Positions 46,215 through 57,619 of a stretch of 64,000 nt of DNA are shown piece after piece. The notes under the pieces are model-generated. The model was not told where the DNA came from, made no database searches, and worked only from the letters and a program-made list of their open reading frames with translations. The DNA is from Metabacillus idriensis (GTDB taxonomy: Bacteria; Bacillota; Bacilli; Bacillales; Bacillaceae): assembly GCF_009674765.1 (NCBI RefSeq), contig NZ_WKKF01000003.1, positions 248,001 through 312,000 of the forward strand, read 5' to 3'. Made by a program: the position numbers and the translations under genes. Position 1 is the first letter of the stretch, and every line of letters starts with the position of its first letter.

Positions 46215-47714
46215 TTTTATCGTTCCTCTCTCTTTTTAAACTCTGGATAAAATGACTAAAATGATTATTCCCTTCATTTGTTCTTTTAAAAACTCCCGCA
46301 TCCTCTAATACTCTGGTAAATTTTAATCCTACTTCTTTTTTCAAGATCCCATCTGCCGTTGTTTTTTCAAACGATTGATAGTTAGAAAGCAAGTGCTGAA
46401 CCCATTCCTCATGGTGCTTCGGGACTTCAGCCTCTTCCCCAAGGAGGAACGCTTCTATTTGCTGAAGCTCCTGTTTCAAACGCTCTGGAAGAACAGCCAA
46501 GCCCATGACTTCAATCAGTCCGATGTTTTCTTTTTTAATATGGTGCAGATCTGCATGCGGATGGAAAATGCCCATTGGATGCTCTTCGCTCGTTCTGTTA
46601 TTGCGAAGGACGAGGTCCAGCTCAAAGCGGCAGTCTCTCATTCTCGCAATCGGCGTCACCGTTTGATGGGGTTCGTCTTCTGTAAAAGCAATAATCTCTG
46701 CTTCTTCATTGGAATAGGATTTCCATGTATTCAGTACGTGCTCTGCTGCAGAAACGAGCGCCGCTTTATCTGATGATCGCAGTCTCAGAACCGACATTGG
46801 CCATTTCACCTTTGAGAAGGCTACCTCAGGAAAGCTTGCAAGTTCAAATGTTTCTTCATCAGGAGCTTCCGCCATCGCAAATGTGTACTTGCCCGCCTGA
46901 TAGTGATCATGAGAGAGGATCGATCCGCCCACGATCGGAAGGTCCGCATTTGAGCCGATAAAATAGTGCGGAAACTGCTCAACGAAAGCAAGTAATCTTC
47001 GGAAAGCATCTCCATTTATTTTCATATCTCTGTGCTCGCCTGATAAAACGATGGAATGCTCGTTGTAATAGATGTATGGTGAATATTGAAAATACCACTG
47101 CTCATTCTCAAGGTTCAGTTCGATTACACGGTGATTGGATCGTGCAGGGTGTCCGATTCGGCCTGAATAGCCTTCGTTTTCAGCGCAAAGCAGGCACTTC
47201 GGATACTTGCTTGCCGATTTGACCGCCCGCTCCCTTGCGATATCACGCGGATCTTTTTCAGGCTTCGAGAGATTGATTGTAATGTCTATCTCGCCGTATT
47301 CTGTCGGCGTTTTATAATGGATGTTTTTCGCGATTCGTTTTGTCTGGATGTAATTGCTGTTCTGGCTCAGTTTGTAAAAATAATCTGTCGCGATTTCAGG
47401 TGACAGGCTGTAATACTCTTCAAACGTTTGCTGAATTGCAGACGGCTTATCAAGAAACACATTCATCAGATTGGCAGACAGCTTTTCTTTTTCATCAAAG
47501 GTTCCTTCAATGATGCCCCGTTCCGCTGTCTGCCGGACGATGATCTCAAGCAGATCAGGTATGGGAAGCAGCTTTTCAGGCAGATCACATTCTTCATAGG
47601 CATCAATCCCAAGCAGACCGAGAATCTGGTTTCGGGCATACATCCGGTCTCTGTCTGTGATGAATTTTTTCTGGATGGCTTGCTCAACTAATTGATTGAC
47701 GAATGAAGAATTGT

Positions 47715-48713
47715 TCATCTGGAATCCTCTCCATATCCGTGTGGTTTTGTTTGGTGCCAGTTCCATGCGTCCTGCAGAATCGTTTTGATATTCGTTCGGG
47801 ATGGCTCCCAGCCTAGAATCGCTCTTGCTTTTTCCGATGAAGCGACAAGTGTGCTCGGGTCGCCTGCACGTCTAGGAGCGACCTTTGCAGGAATTGGATG
47901 GCCCGTTACTTCTCTTGCTTCCTTGATCATTTCATTCACCGAGAAGCCCTGGCTGCTGCCGAGGTTCAAAATGATGCTTTCGCCTTGTCTGCTTAAATAG
48001 TTCAGGGCAAGCAGATGTGCGTCGATCAAATCTTCCACGTGGACGTAATCACGGATGCATGTGCCATCAGGCGTTGCATAATCATCTCCGAATACAGAGA
48101 TGTGCTCTCTTTGCCCTAATGCTGCCTGCAGAATAATCGGAACCAAGTGTGTTTCAGGTGTATGATCCTCGCCGATTTCAGCTGTGGGTCTTGCTCCCGC
48201 AACATTGAAATAGCGCAGAGATACATAGCGGATGCCGTATGCTTCCTCGCACCAGCGCATCATTTTTTCCATCATCAGCTTGGATTCGCCATAAGGATTT
48301 GTCGGGTTTGTACGTTCCTTTTCTGTAATCGGAATGTACTTCGGTTCGCCATATACAGCTGCTGTTGATGAAAAGACGATTTCTTTCACATCGTGCTTCT
48401 GCATGACTTCAAGCAGAACTTGCAGTCCGTAGACATTGTTGTGAAAATACTTAAGCGGCTGCAGGACAGATTCCCCTACTAAAGAATTGGCTGCGAAGTG
48501 CAGCACCTGGGTGATGTCTTCTTTTTCAAACACGCTGTTTAAAAATGACTGATCTCTCAGGTCGCCTTCGTAAAAACCAGCTTTCGGATGGATCGCTTCT
48601 TTGTGGCCGGTCTGGAGGTTATCGACCACGACAACGTCCAATCCCTGATCTGCTAATTGATAGACTGCATGGGAGCCGATGTAGCCGGCTCCTCCAAGAA
48701 CTAAAACGCTCAT
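47715..48713 (-). CDS. galE: UDP-glucose 4-epimerase
   Basis: 332 residues of the extended SDR family. NAD-binding is by [15 protein letters not shown], and the catalytic Ser and Tyr-x-x-x-Lys are in [10 protein letters not shown] and [11 protein letters not shown]. It recycles UDP-galactose to UDP-glucose. It overlaps galK by 4 bases upstream and galT by 3 bases downstream, so translation is likely coupled. Confidence 0.94.
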   Translation of the reverse strand: MSVLVLGGAGYIGSHAVYQLADQGLDVVVVDNLQTGHKEAIHPKAGFYEGDLRDQSFLNSVFEKEDITQVLHFAANSLVGESVLQPLKYFHNNVYGLQVLLEVMQKHDVKEIVFSSTAAVYGEPKYIPITEKERTNPTNPYGESKLMMEKMMRWCEEAYGIRYVSLRYFNVAGARPTAEIGEDHTPETHLVPIILQAALGQREHISVFGDDYATPDGTCIRDYVHVEDLIDAHLLALNYLSRQGESIILNLGSSQGFSVNEMIKEAREVTGHPIPAKVAPRRAGDPSTLVASSEKARAILGWEPSRTNIKTILQDAWNWHQTKPHGYGEDSR

Positions 48714-49891
48714 ATATGAACCCCCAATTCAATTTCACATGCTCCGTCCCCGATATCTGCGATGTAGAAGGATGCCTCGTAGCCGACTGCCTTTAGGTAA
48801 GATTGGCCAACTTTTTCAAGGAAATCGCAGACACTTCCGCGCTCAACAATCGCGATCGCACATCCGCCAAAACCTGCGCCAGTCATGCGGGCACCGATGA
48901 CGCCGTTCTGCTTCCAAGCAGCCTCGACAAGTGCATCGAGCTCTGTACCTGTTACTTCATAATCGTCACGCAAAGAGCGATGGGAAGCATTCATTAATTC
49001 ACCGAATGTATAGAGGTCGTTTTTTTCAAGTGCTTCAAGCGCGTAAATGGTCCGTTCGTTTTCACTGACAGCGTGACGCGCGCGCTTTCTCACGGTTTCA
49101 TCTGCAATGGAAACTGCGTATTGATTGAATGTTTCCATCGAGAGTTCTCCCAAAGACTGCACGGGTACCTTTTCCTGCAGGATCTTCAAGGCATCTTCAC
49201 ATTCCTGGCGGCGTTCGTTGTATTTTGATGCGGCAAGCTCTCTGCGTTTGTTTGTGTTCATAATCACGATAACGTGATGCTCTAAATGAATCGGAGCATA
49301 GCGGTATTGGAGCGTATTGCAATCCAGCAGCATGCCGCACGCTTTTTTCCCCATTCCGATGGCGAACTGATCCATGATCCCGCTGTTGACGCCGATGTAT
49401 TGATTTTCGACAATCTGACCGAGCTTTACGAGCTCAATCCGGTCTATTTTCAGTTCAAAAAGAGACTCAAGCATAACGCCTGTAACCAATTCAATGGAGG
49501 CGGACGATGATAAGCCTGCGCCGTTTGGAATGTTTCCATAGATTAAGAGATCAAGTCCCTCTTCAATGAGAAAACCGCGCTGCTTTAAAGCTGCAATCAT
49601 CCCTTTAGGGTAGTTCGCCCAATCATGTTCTGTCTGATAGCTCAAGTCATCAAGCGGGCACTCAACAATCCCCTTATCAGGAAAATTCACCGAGTACATG
49701 CGCAGCATCCGGTCTGAACGCTTTGACGCAAGCGCGTAAGTTCCGTACGTAATCGCACATGGAAAGACGTGACCGCCGTTGTAATCTGTGTGTTCCCCGA
49801 TCAGGTTAATGCGCCCCGGTGCAAAGAAACTTCGATAGTCTCCGCTGCCGAACTTTTCCCTGAATAAGCCTTCTAATTCCCCCGCATTCAT
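48710..49891 (-). CDS. galK: Galactokinase
   Basis: 393 residues of the GHMP family. The galactokinase signature [22 protein letters not shown] is near residue 27, motif 2 is [11 protein letters not shown], and motif 3 is [15 protein letters not shown]. It phosphorylates alpha-galactose at C1. It overlaps the GH42 gene and galE by 4 bases on each side. Confidence 0.94.
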   Translation of the reverse strand: MNAGELEGLFREKFGSGDYRSFFAPGRINLIGEHTDYNGGHVFPCAITYGTYALASKRSDRMLRMYSVNFPDKGIVECPLDDLSYQTEHDWANYPKGMIAALKQRGFLIEEGLDLLIYGNIPNGAGLSSSASIELVTGVMLESLFELKIDRIELVKLGQIVENQYIGVNSGIMDQFAIGMGKKACGMLLDCNTLQYRYAPIHLEHHVIVIMNTNKRRELAASKYNERRQECEDALKILQEKVPVQSLGELSMETFNQYAVSIADETVRKRARHAVSENERTIYALEALEKNDLYTFGELMNASHRSLRDDYEVTGTELDALVEAAWKQNGVIGARMTGAGFGGCAIAIVERGSVCDFLEKVGQSYLKAVGYEASFYIADIGDGACEIELGVHI

Positions 49892-51834
49892 GATGAGTGT
49901 CCCCCTCGCTCCATGATTTTCGTTTCAAACGGCTGCAGCACTTCTCCTTCGAAAGCTGCTTCCTCGCGGTTGTGGTTCATGACAATCGCATGACCGCCCC
50001 GAACGACTACTTCAACACCTGGCTCGCTCTCGATGTATGAGATGCCTGATTCGTTTAAGACGGTTAAAGCTAGCTCTGAAAGGACGCCTGCTTCAGCACC
50101 TGTTCCGACGTAATATGCTTTTCCGTTTCCATACTCATTGACTGTTAAGGCTGCATAGTCTTTATAAAAACGGTCGCTGTAGGAATAAAGAGCATCTGCA
50201 GACGTTGTCCGGATAAGATCTCTCCAAACCTGCCCCTTCGCTTCTTTTTTGCTGTCTTTTGAAAGGATGGAAACGTGCTGGCCCGCATGAAGCGATTCGG
50301 CTTCATCGATTTCGATGCCGAGCAGTTCTTTTAATTGATAAGGCGATTTGTCGCCGAATGGAATGTTGTTGTCTTTATTTTTCATGCCGGCACGGAATGA
50401 GAAGATTACAGTGCCGCCGCTTTCTGTGAAGGCTTTTAATCTTGCAGCAAGCTCTTCATCTACAAGTGTAAGAACTGGTACAAGCACGACTTTATAATCT
50501 GAGAAATCATGGTCGTATTTGAGAACGTCCACGGATACATTCACATCATGGAACGGCTGGTACAGGCGCATTAATTCCTTTGTAAACTCTAGCTGTGAGC
50601 TCTGCTGCTGAATGCGCATCGACCAAATGTTATCAAAGTCATAAAGCACAGCTACATCTGATTGGATTGGTGCCTGGAACACGTCTTCATGCTTGCGGAT
50701 TTCTTTAAACACTTCCTGAACTTCGTAAAATTTTCGAGAACGGGTATTGTCGGCATCGATAATGCCAAGGCAATACTGCTCTGCCCCTCTGTTCATGCCT
50801 CTGAAGCGGAAGTAAAGCATGTTGCTGCATCCGTGTGCAAATGCGTGGTACGACCATAATTGCGCCTGGCCTGGTCTTGGAAGATACCCGATAATGTCAT
50901 GACCCTGTGCTCCCATCAGCTGTTCGACAATCCAGAAGTTCTCACGTTTGATGCCGCGGACAAATCCGAGCGTGAATGATAAGAAGGCTGGTGTGACAGG
51001 CTCTGTCAGCCCGCCCCAAACCGGGTAATTGTCGTAGGACACAAAATCTAAGTCTCTTGAAAACTCGTTGTGGTCGAACCATTTTCCGAAGAAGCCGCCT
51101 GGGAGATTTGTGGTAACCTCCTGATGAGTTCCCTTCAGCCTTTTTACTAGATTCAGATGCAACTTCGCGAATTCACTTAAAGACTCGCTTCTGAATCTTG
51201 CCCAGTCGAGCATCATCGCCGGGTTATGAACCGTGATCGTCGGCTTTGGAACGGGAATTTCCTCAAACGCGTTATACGTCTGTCCCCAGAAAATCGTTCC
51301 CCAACGCTTGTTCAGTTCATCAACCGAGTCATATTTTTTTGCAAGGAATGTGTGAAAAGCTTCTCTGCACTGACCGCAGTAGCACATATCGCTGCCTTCA
51401 TGGCCGAGTTCGTTATCAATCTGCCAGGACACGATGCCGCTCTCGTTTTGATAGTGAGTGACCAGGTTTTCAACGATTGCCAAGGAATACGTTTGATAGT
51501 TTTTAGAGTTATAGCAGTACTGTCTTCTGCCGCCGAACGATTTCGGATGGCCGTTTTCGTCTTCTAGCAGAATATCCGGATGTTTTTTTACGAGCCAGGC
51601 CGGGAACGTTGCGGTCGGTGTTCCGAACATGACCGCGATGCCTTCTTTCTTAAACCGGTTTATGACTGTGTCAAAAAAAGAGAAGTCATACTGACCTTCT
51701 GAAGGCTCCATTAAGTGCCAGGCAAATTCGCCGATGCGCACCATGTTGACGCCCATTTCCTTCATTTTTTCAATGTCTTCGCCGAACAGGGATGGATCCC
51801 AATGCTCTGGATAGTAATCAACGCCTAAATACAT
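49888..51834 (-). CDS. Beta-galactosidase, GH42
   Basis: 648 residues, a (beta/alpha)8 barrel then trimerisation and C-terminal domains. The acid/base Glu is in SWQIDNELGHEG, and the nucleophile Glu in NFWIVEQLMGAQG. The cysteines in MCYCGQCREAF form the zinc cluster common in GH42. No signal peptide, so it acts in the cytoplasm on imported beta-galactosides; GanA of B. subtilis is the comparable enzyme. The ATG follows GGGGGATG. It lies 3 bases after the GH36 gene. Confidence 0.92.
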   Translation of the reverse strand: MYLGVDYYPEHWDPSLFGEDIEKMKEMGVNMVRIGEFAWHLMEPSEGQYDFSFFDTVINRFKKEGIAVMFGTPTATFPAWLVKKHPDILLEDENGHPKSFGGRRQYCYNSKNYQTYSLAIVENLVTHYQNESGIVSWQIDNELGHEGSDMCYCGQCREAFHTFLAKKYDSVDELNKRWGTIFWGQTYNAFEEIPVPKPTITVHNPAMMLDWARFRSESLSEFAKLHLNLVKRLKGTHQEVTTNLPGGFFGKWFDHNEFSRDLDFVSYDNYPVWGGLTEPVTPAFLSFTLGFVRGIKRENFWIVEQLMGAQGHDIIGYLPRPGQAQLWSYHAFAHGCSNMLYFRFRGMNRGAEQYCLGIIDADNTRSRKFYEVQEVFKEIRKHEDVFQAPIQSDVAVLYDFDNIWSMRIQQQSSQLEFTKELMRLYQPFHDVNVSVDVLKYDHDFSDYKVVLVPVLTLVDEELAARLKAFTESGGTVIFSFRAGMKNKDNNIPFGDKSPYQLKELLGIEIDEAESLHAGQHVSILSKDSKKEAKGQVWRDLIRTTSADALYSYSDRFYKDYAALTVNEYGNGKAYYVGTGAEAGVLSELALTVLNESGISYIESEPGVEVVVRGGHAIVMNHNREEAAFEGEVLQPFETKIMERGGHSS

Positions 51835-51837
51835 GTC

Positions 51838-54069
51838 TCATCCCCCATTTTTCGTTAAGTGGAATACACTTGATTGGAAATCTCCGCCGCGCTCTGCATG
51901 ATTCTTGTTCACACCGTTGTACTCAACCGGAAGCGGCAGTCCTCTTTGCATCAATTCATCTCCGCCATACGCCTGATCTGACCCGTTCACACGGTATGTG
52001 CTGTTTGCATCAAGGCCCGCAAGCTTCAATGTCTGGATTTTCTTCGGATTTGGAGTGGCCAGTACTTGATACCAGCCGATGAATGCTTCTGTCTGATCCT
52101 TGGAGACGACCATCCACGCTGTTTCATTCGATTCAAACGGGCTGATCAATCTGTGAAAATCGCCGTTTCTGATTAATGTACGGTGTGATTTATATGTTTC
52201 AATCTGAACTTTTACTTCTGCTTTTTCATCATCGGTCATTTTGTTCGGATCCAGCTCATAGCCGAACGTTCCGAAGTATGCGGCATCACCGCGCGCCTTT
52301 AAGGAAGTTCTGCGCAGCGTCTGATGATTTGGAATATCGGAAACGTGTGAGCCGATGCTGTAGATCGGATAGATAAAGGAGGATCCGTATTGGATTTTCA
52401 ACCGCTCCACCGCATCCGTATCATCGCTTGCCCAGGCCTGGGGAGCATAATAAAGCATTCCTGCATCAAAGCGGCCGCCGCCTCCTGCACATGATTCAAA
52501 CAGCACATCAGGGTATTTCGAAGTCAGTCTTTCATACAGGTCGTAAACTCCAAGAATGTATCTGTGGAAAAATTCTCCCTGGCGATCCTGTCCGAGTGCT
52601 GCAGAATACGCTTCCGTGATGTTGCGGTTCATATCCCATTTGATATAGCTGAGCTTTGCCGATTGGATAATGGAGGAGATTCTCTCATACAGATGATCCA
52701 CCACTTCTTCTCTTGTGTAGTCGAGCACCCACTGATTGCGCCCGTATGAAACCTGCCGCTCGGGATCATGTATGACCCAGTCGGGATGCTTTGAAAATAA
52801 ATCGCTTTCCTCTGAGACCATTTCAGGCTCAAACCATAGACCGAACTTCAGCCCCTCGTTTCGGACCGACTGTGACAAAGCGTCGATTCCGTCAGGTAAT
52901 TTGTTTTTGTCCACAAACCAATCACCTAGTGATGTCGTATCATCGTTCCGATTACCAAACCAGCCATCATCCAAGACGAATAATTCAACGCCGAGTTCCT
53001 TGGCCTGCTTAGCAATTGCGACGATTTTTTCTGCATTAAAGTCAAAGTAAGTGGCTTCCCAGTTGTTGATCAGCACAGGACGCTCTCTTTTTTGCCAGAC
53101 AGGTGCAATGAGATGCTCTCTGAAAAGGTTGTGAGCGGACTGAGTAAGACCGTTCAGCCCTTGACCTGAGTACGTCATGACAGCCTCTGGCGTATGGAAC
53201 GTTTCGCCCGGGTTCAGGCGCCAGTTAAACTGGAACGGATGAATGCCCATTTGAATACGCGCTGTATCATAATGATCGACCTCAGCCTGCGCTAAAAAAT
53301 TGCCGCTGTATACGAAGTGAAAGCTGTAGGCCTCCCCGCTTGTTTCAGTTGTATGCGGACGTTTCAGCGCCATAAACGGGTTATGATGATGCGAGCTTGC
53401 TCCGCGAATGCTTGAGATCGACTGAATGCCAGTTTGCAGCTTTCGTTCTTTCACATGTCTCTCTCTTGACCATGTTCCGGCAAGATGAACCATTGTATAA
53501 TCATGATCACCGAGATCAAGTGAGAAGCTCATCATTCTTTCGATATCGACCGGCTGCTCTCCCGCGTTTTCAAGGCTTGCATGACGTGTGATCGAAGAGC
53601 TGTTTTCAAAGATTGTATAGTAGAGTTTAAGTTTCAAATCTCTCACTTTATCAATTAAGGTAATGATGAGCGTGCGCGCTTCGCCTGCATTGGCAAACGT
53701 AGCCGGCATGCCGGGGATGCGCTCTTTTCCATCAATCACTTCATAGGATGAATACTCAAACTTGCTGACAGAGCTTCCATTTGGATGCCGCAGGGAAATC
53801 GCCGGCTCTCTGAAATCGCTCGTTCCATACAGCGGGTATTCCTGACACACTGTCTCAAGTGAAAAGGCAGAATCGTTCTTTTCAGGATGACAGCTTGCCG
53901 CAGTCGGAATATGATAAGCGGCAAAATGAGAGAAGTCAGGCTGATGGTTCAATTTTTTTCCGTAGTACAGCTGGCCAAGCTCCCCGTTTTTCATGACATG
54001 AAAGATATAGCTGACCGTCTTGTTTGTAAGGTGGAATTGGTTGCGTTCTTCATTTATGAATATAGGCAT
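51838..54069 (-). CDS. Alpha-galactosidase, GH36
   Basis: 743 residues, typical of bacterial GH36 (AgaA/RafA type). The nucleophile Asp is in YIKWDMNRNITE and the acid/base Asp in WASDDTDAVERL. The binding motif VLDDGWFGNRNDD and CAGGGGRFD also match. It lacks a signal peptide, so it acts on imported alpha-galactosides such as melibiose or raffinose. Its presence together with two beta-galactosidases widens the operon's range. The ATG follows AAAGGAG. Confidence 0.93.
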   Translation of the reverse strand: MPIFINEERNQFHLTNKTVSYIFHVMKNGELGQLYYGKKLNHQPDFSHFAAYHIPTAASCHPEKNDSAFSLETVCQEYPLYGTSDFREPAISLRHPNGSSVSKFEYSSYEVIDGKERIPGMPATFANAGEARTLIITLIDKVRDLKLKLYYTIFENSSSITRHASLENAGEQPVDIERMMSFSLDLGDHDYTMVHLAGTWSRERHVKERKLQTGIQSISSIRGASSHHHNPFMALKRPHTTETSGEAYSFHFVYSGNFLAQAEVDHYDTARIQMGIHPFQFNWRLNPGETFHTPEAVMTYSGQGLNGLTQSAHNLFREHLIAPVWQKRERPVLINNWEATYFDFNAEKIVAIAKQAKELGVELFVLDDGWFGNRNDDTTSLGDWFVDKNKLPDGIDALSQSVRNEGLKFGLWFEPEMVSEESDLFSKHPDWVIHDPERQVSYGRNQWVLDYTREEVVDHLYERISSIIQSAKLSYIKWDMNRNITEAYSAALGQDRQGEFFHRYILGVYDLYERLTSKYPDVLFESCAGGGGRFDAGMLYYAPQAWASDDTDAVERLKIQYGSSFIYPIYSIGSHVSDIPNHQTLRRTSLKARGDAAYFGTFGYELDPNKMTDDEKAEVKVQIETYKSHRTLIRNGDFHRLISPFESNETAWMVVSKDQTEAFIGWYQVLATPNPKKIQTLKLAGLDANSTYRVNGSDQAYGGDELMQRGLPLPVEYNGVNKNHAERGGDFQSSVFHLTKNGG

Positions 54070-54083
54070 CGCAGTGTGCTCCT

Positions 54084-55805
54084 TTAGCCAAGATTTGGTT
54101 CATTCGCAAGAGTGATGGAATGTGAATTTGTTCCTTCTAACTCGATAAGCAAAATCTCATTTGTTCCTTTTTTCAAAATAGGACCCGGCACGTACAGGCT
54201 TTTTTGAGGTCCTTCTGCGACCCAATAGCGGCCAAGGTTAAAGCCGTTCACCCACACATTTCCTTTCGTCCAGCCTTCAAGATCAATAAAGGTATCCGCA
54301 GGTTCTTCAATCGAAAGTTCACCTTTGTAATAACGCGGAAAGCGTTCATCTTTTCCTTCAATGAATGAAATGGCTTCCTCATCAGGATTAAGCGAATAGA
54401 CGTCCCAATGGAACCAGTACTGATTGCCGATCCAGAGGTTATCGATGATGCCCTTTTTATCCTTTAAGTGCTTGCCGTAATTGACGCGTCCCATGTTTTC
54501 AACAAAGATTTCAAGGATGTTTTCCTTCTCGCAGAATGGCAGCTTAATCGTTTTTTCTGCATCATTGCGGTACACGGTGCGCTCGAGCTTCCCGTTAATG
54601 TAAATAAACGCTCTGTCGCGGATCGGCGTGATATCCATTTCGAGCTCGCCTTGCTTTGTGATCGTTGTTTTGTAAAGGATATAGCCGTAGTTCTGATCCA
54701 GTTCCTCCATTGATTTTGGAGCAATGAGCGTTACCGGTGTTTTTTGCTTCAGAAAATCGAACACACTCATTTGCTGTGTCAGCTGAACGGTTCCATAGTG
54801 TTTCTTTTCAGATGGAACCGGATTTTCATTAGGAACATCCGTATATTTAGACAGTACCTGCTTAACAGCACGGTATTTCTCCGTCGGGTCTCCCCATTCT
54901 GTCAAAAGTGCGTCGTAATCATAGCTCGTAATGGTCGGAGTGTAGAATTCGTAATGATTTGCACCGTTCATGTACCCGAAATTCGTTCCGCCGTGGAACA
55001 TATAGAAGTTAACGGAAGCACCCTGTGATACCATTTTTTCGTATTCGGCAGCTACATCAGCAGCCTCTCGCGTATGATGCTTGCCGCCCCAATGATCGAA
55101 CCAGCCGATCCAAAATTCGGCGCACATTTTCGGAGAATTCGGTCGAAACGTTTCGAGCGCGGCAAAGGCTTCCTCAGAGCGGGAGCCGAAGTTCAAGGTT
55201 GTCACAGCGTCCTTCATGGAGCCGTGCTGGATGAACTCTGGTCCGTCTGAGGTGAATAATAGAACATTAATTCCAGCCTCTTTAAAAAGCTGTGCTGAAG
55301 CATTCAAATACTCCAGGTCGTTGCCGTAAGCGCCATATTCATTCTCTACTTGAACGGCGATAACCGGTCCGCCGTTTGACGTTAAATGCGGCACGATTTT
55401 CGGCAGCAGGACATTAAAATAGGAGCGCAAATGTTCAAAGAAGAGTGGATCTGAGCTGCGGAGCGCCATTCCCTGCTCCTTCAGCAGCCACCCTGGAAAT
55501 CCTCCGAACTCCCACTCTGCACAGATGTAGGGAGCCGGTCTGAGGATGACGTACAAATTCAATTCTTCTGCTTTTTTTATAAAGCGTTCAAGGTCCGCTA
55601 ACCCTTCAAAGTAAAACTCGCCTTTTTTAGGTTCATGGACATTCCAAGGAATATAGGTTTCAACCGTATTCATGCCGAGCTGCTTCAATTTGAGCAGCCG
55701 GTCCTCCCAGTACTCCGGAACGACCCGGAAGTAGTGGATGCTGCCGGATAAAATCTGAAACGGCTCATCATTTGAATAAAATTGGTTCCCCTTTGTTGTC
55801 AGCAT
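54084..55805 (-). CDS. Beta-galactosidase, GH35 (BgaC-like)
   Basis: 573 residues with a TIM barrel (about 1-330) and two beta-sandwich domains. It begins with the GH35 core ILSGSIHYFRVVPEYWEDRL; the acid/base Glu is in AVQVENEYGAYG and the nucleophile Glu in CAEFWIGWFDHWGG. The family prefers beta-1,3- or beta-1,6-linked terminal galactose. It is cytoplasmic since no signal peptide is seen. The ATG follows AGGGGG. It sits between the permease and GH36 genes. Confidence 0.92.
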   Translation of the reverse strand: MLTTKGNQFYSNDEPFQILSGSIHYFRVVPEYWEDRLLKLKQLGMNTVETYIPWNVHEPKKGEFYFEGLADLERFIKKAEELNLYVILRPAPYICAEWEFGGFPGWLLKEQGMALRSSDPLFFEHLRSYFNVLLPKIVPHLTSNGGPVIAVQVENEYGAYGNDLEYLNASAQLFKEAGINVLLFTSDGPEFIQHGSMKDAVTTLNFGSRSEEAFAALETFRPNSPKMCAEFWIGWFDHWGGKHHTREAADVAAEYEKMVSQGASVNFYMFHGGTNFGYMNGANHYEFYTPTITSYDYDALLTEWGDPTEKYRAVKQVLSKYTDVPNENPVPSEKKHYGTVQLTQQMSVFDFLKQKTPVTLIAPKSMEELDQNYGYILYKTTITKQGELEMDITPIRDRAFIYINGKLERTVYRNDAEKTIKLPFCEKENILEIFVENMGRVNYGKHLKDKKGIIDNLWIGNQYWFHWDVYSLNPDEEAISFIEGKDERFPRYYKGELSIEEPADTFIDLEGWTKGNVWVNGFNLGRYWVAEGPQKSLYVPGPILKKGTNEILLIELEGTNSHSITLANEPNLG

Positions 55806-55816
55806 CTAAATTCCCC

Positions 55817-56698
55817 CTATTTCACAGCACTGCCGAGCATGCCTGAGATAAATTGCTTTTGCAATACTAAGAAGAAGATAATGATTGGAATCGTCGCAAT
55901 TGAAACACCCATCATGACTTGACCGTAATCAATATATGAAAGACCCATTAAGCTTGAAAGAGCTACAGGGAATGTGTACATGCTTGCATCGTTTAACACA
56001 ACAAGCGGCCACATGAAGCTGTTCCACTGTGTCATGAACAAGAAGATCGATGCTGCCGCAAGTGCCGGCCGCATAGATGGTGCTACAACTTTAAAGAAGA
56101 TTTTCAGTTCCCCTGCTCCGTCAAGACGCGCTGCTTCAATCAGCTCTGTCGGGAACGCAAGGAAGTTCTGTCTTAATAAGAAAATCGCGAATGGGTAGCA
56201 AAGCTGCGGAGCGATAACCGCAAAGTACGTATTCAGCAAATTCAGCTCAGACATCATGCGGAATAGCGGTATTAATGTTGCCTGATACGGAATCATCATT
56301 GACAGTAAAAATGCAGTAAAGATAAAGTTTCTGCCTTTGAATTCAAATTTTGCAAGAGCATATGCTGCAAGCGAACATACGGCGAGCGCTGCGACTACAT
56401 ATAAAAGTGATACAAACAGAGAGTTGAACATAACCTGCGGAATATTAATGGATGCATTCAGGTTTTGGAAGTTCGTCATCAGCTGGTCGCCAGGCGTCAG
56501 TGTCGGCGGATTCGTAAACATCTTTCCTGAATCATTTGTCGCGCCGATAAACATCCAGTAAAACGGGAAAATCGAGATAATCAGGAAAAGCATTAATAAA
56601 CTGTACATGCCAAGCTTCTGCGGCATTTTTTTGCTTCGCTTCTTCTTTGTTTCGGTTAGGAAATTCGTCTGGATGGTATTACTCGTTTCTGCATTCAT
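55817..56698 (-). CDS. Sugar ABC transporter permease, MalG-like
   Basis: 293 residues, six membrane segments. The EAA loop (EAARLDGAGELKIFFKVVAPSMRPALA, in parts) contacts the ATPase. Carbohydrate-uptake transporter class 1, comparable with GanQ of B. subtilis. The ATG overlaps the stop of the partner permease by one base (TAATG). Confidence 0.9.
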   Translation of the reverse strand: MNAETSNTIQTNFLTETKKKRSKKMPQKLGMYSLLMLFLIISIFPFYWMFIGATNDSGKMFTNPPTLTPGDQLMTNFQNLNASINIPQVMFNSLFVSLLYVVAALAVCSLAAYALAKFEFKGRNFIFTAFLLSMMIPYQATLIPLFRMMSELNLLNTYFAVIAPQLCYPFAIFLLRQNFLAFPTELIEAARLDGAGELKIFFKVVAPSMRPALAAASIFLFMTQWNSFMWPLVVLNDASMYTFPVALSSLMGLSYIDYGQVMMGVSIATIPIIIFFLVLQKQFISGMLGSAVK

Positions 56699-57549
56699 TA
56701 TCTATCACCTGCCACTTTAAATTGAATGAACGTTAGGATGCCTACTAACACAACCACGATGTATGCAATGGCTGATGCGTAGCCGAACTGGAAGAATTCG
56801 AATCCGTTTTGATAGATGTATAAGCCCAGTGTCATCGTTGAATCAGCCGGTCCGCCTTTTGTTAAGTTGAATGGCTCATCGAATAGCTGCAGCGTTCCGA
56901 TTGTTGATAATGTTCCTGCGAACAAAATGACCGGCTTCAGCTGCGGAATGGTAATGTAGAAAAACTGTCTGATCTTTCCTGCACCGTCTAAAGAAGCAGC
57001 CTCGTACATATCGTTTGGAATGTTTTGCAGAGCTGCAAGGAAGATAACCATGTTATATCCCGTCCATCTCCATGTCATTGCTAGAATGATGGATGCTTTT
57101 GCCCAAAAGCTGTCTGATAGCCACGGAATCGCTTCCATACCTAAAAATCCAATCACCGTATTAATGATTCCTTCCTCCTGAAGCATGATCGAGAAAAGGA
57201 TGGAATATGCCACAAGTGATGTTACAGCTGGAAGGAAAAACGATACTCTGAAAAATCCTTTTAAGCGCAGTAAGCCGCTGTTCAGAACACTTGAAAGCAC
57301 AAGCGCCAGAATCAGCATGATCGGAACCTGAACGATAAAGATGATAAATGTATTCATTAGGGCTTTATGGAAAATTTCATCCTTGAATAACGTGACGTAA
57401 TTATCGAATCCGGTAAAGATATATTCCCCTGCCTCAAAGGTTTGAAAGCTTAACAAAAGAGATGAAAATATCGGATATACTGTAAAAATAATAAAGAGTA
57501 AAACTGCAGGGGCGATAAACATATAAGGAAATAAACGTGTTTGACTCAT
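56698..57549 (-). CDS. Sugar ABC transporter permease, MalF-like
   Basis: 283 residues with six membrane segments and an EAA motif (YEAASLDGAGKIRQFFYITIP). It pairs with the MalG-like subunit. ATG 57549 is preferred, with AAGG about 12 bases upstream, over GTG 57561. No ATPase gene is in the operon; in B. subtilis the shared MsmX energises such importers. Confidence 0.9.
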   Translation of the reverse strand: MSQTRLFPYMFIAPAVLLFIIFTVYPIFSSLLLSFQTFEAGEYIFTGFDNYVTLFKDEIFHKALMNTFIIFIVQVPIMLILALVLSSVLNSGLLRLKGFFRVSFFLPAVTSLVAYSILFSIMLQEEGIINTVIGFLGMEAIPWLSDSFWAKASIILAMTWRWTGYNMVIFLAALQNIPNDMYEAASLDGAGKIRQFFYITIPQLKPVILFAGTLSTIGTLQLFDEPFNLTKGGPADSTMTLGLYIYQNGFEFFQFGYASAIAYIVVVLVGILTFIQFKVAGDR

Positions 57550-57571
57550 GGAAGATCCCACCTTAAATTAG

Positions 57572-57600
57572 GAAAGGGCTGAATTAGATTCGGCCCTTTC
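57572..57600 (-). other. Stable hairpin between binding-protein and permease genes
   Basis: GAAAGGGC (57572-57579) and GCCCTTTC (57593-57600) with inner GAAT/ATTC pairing. Located right after the binding-protein stop, it could protect that part of the mRNA or partly terminate, raising binding-protein yield over permease. Confidence 0.65.
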
Positions 57601-57619
57601 TTTTTCATTTTTCAATGTA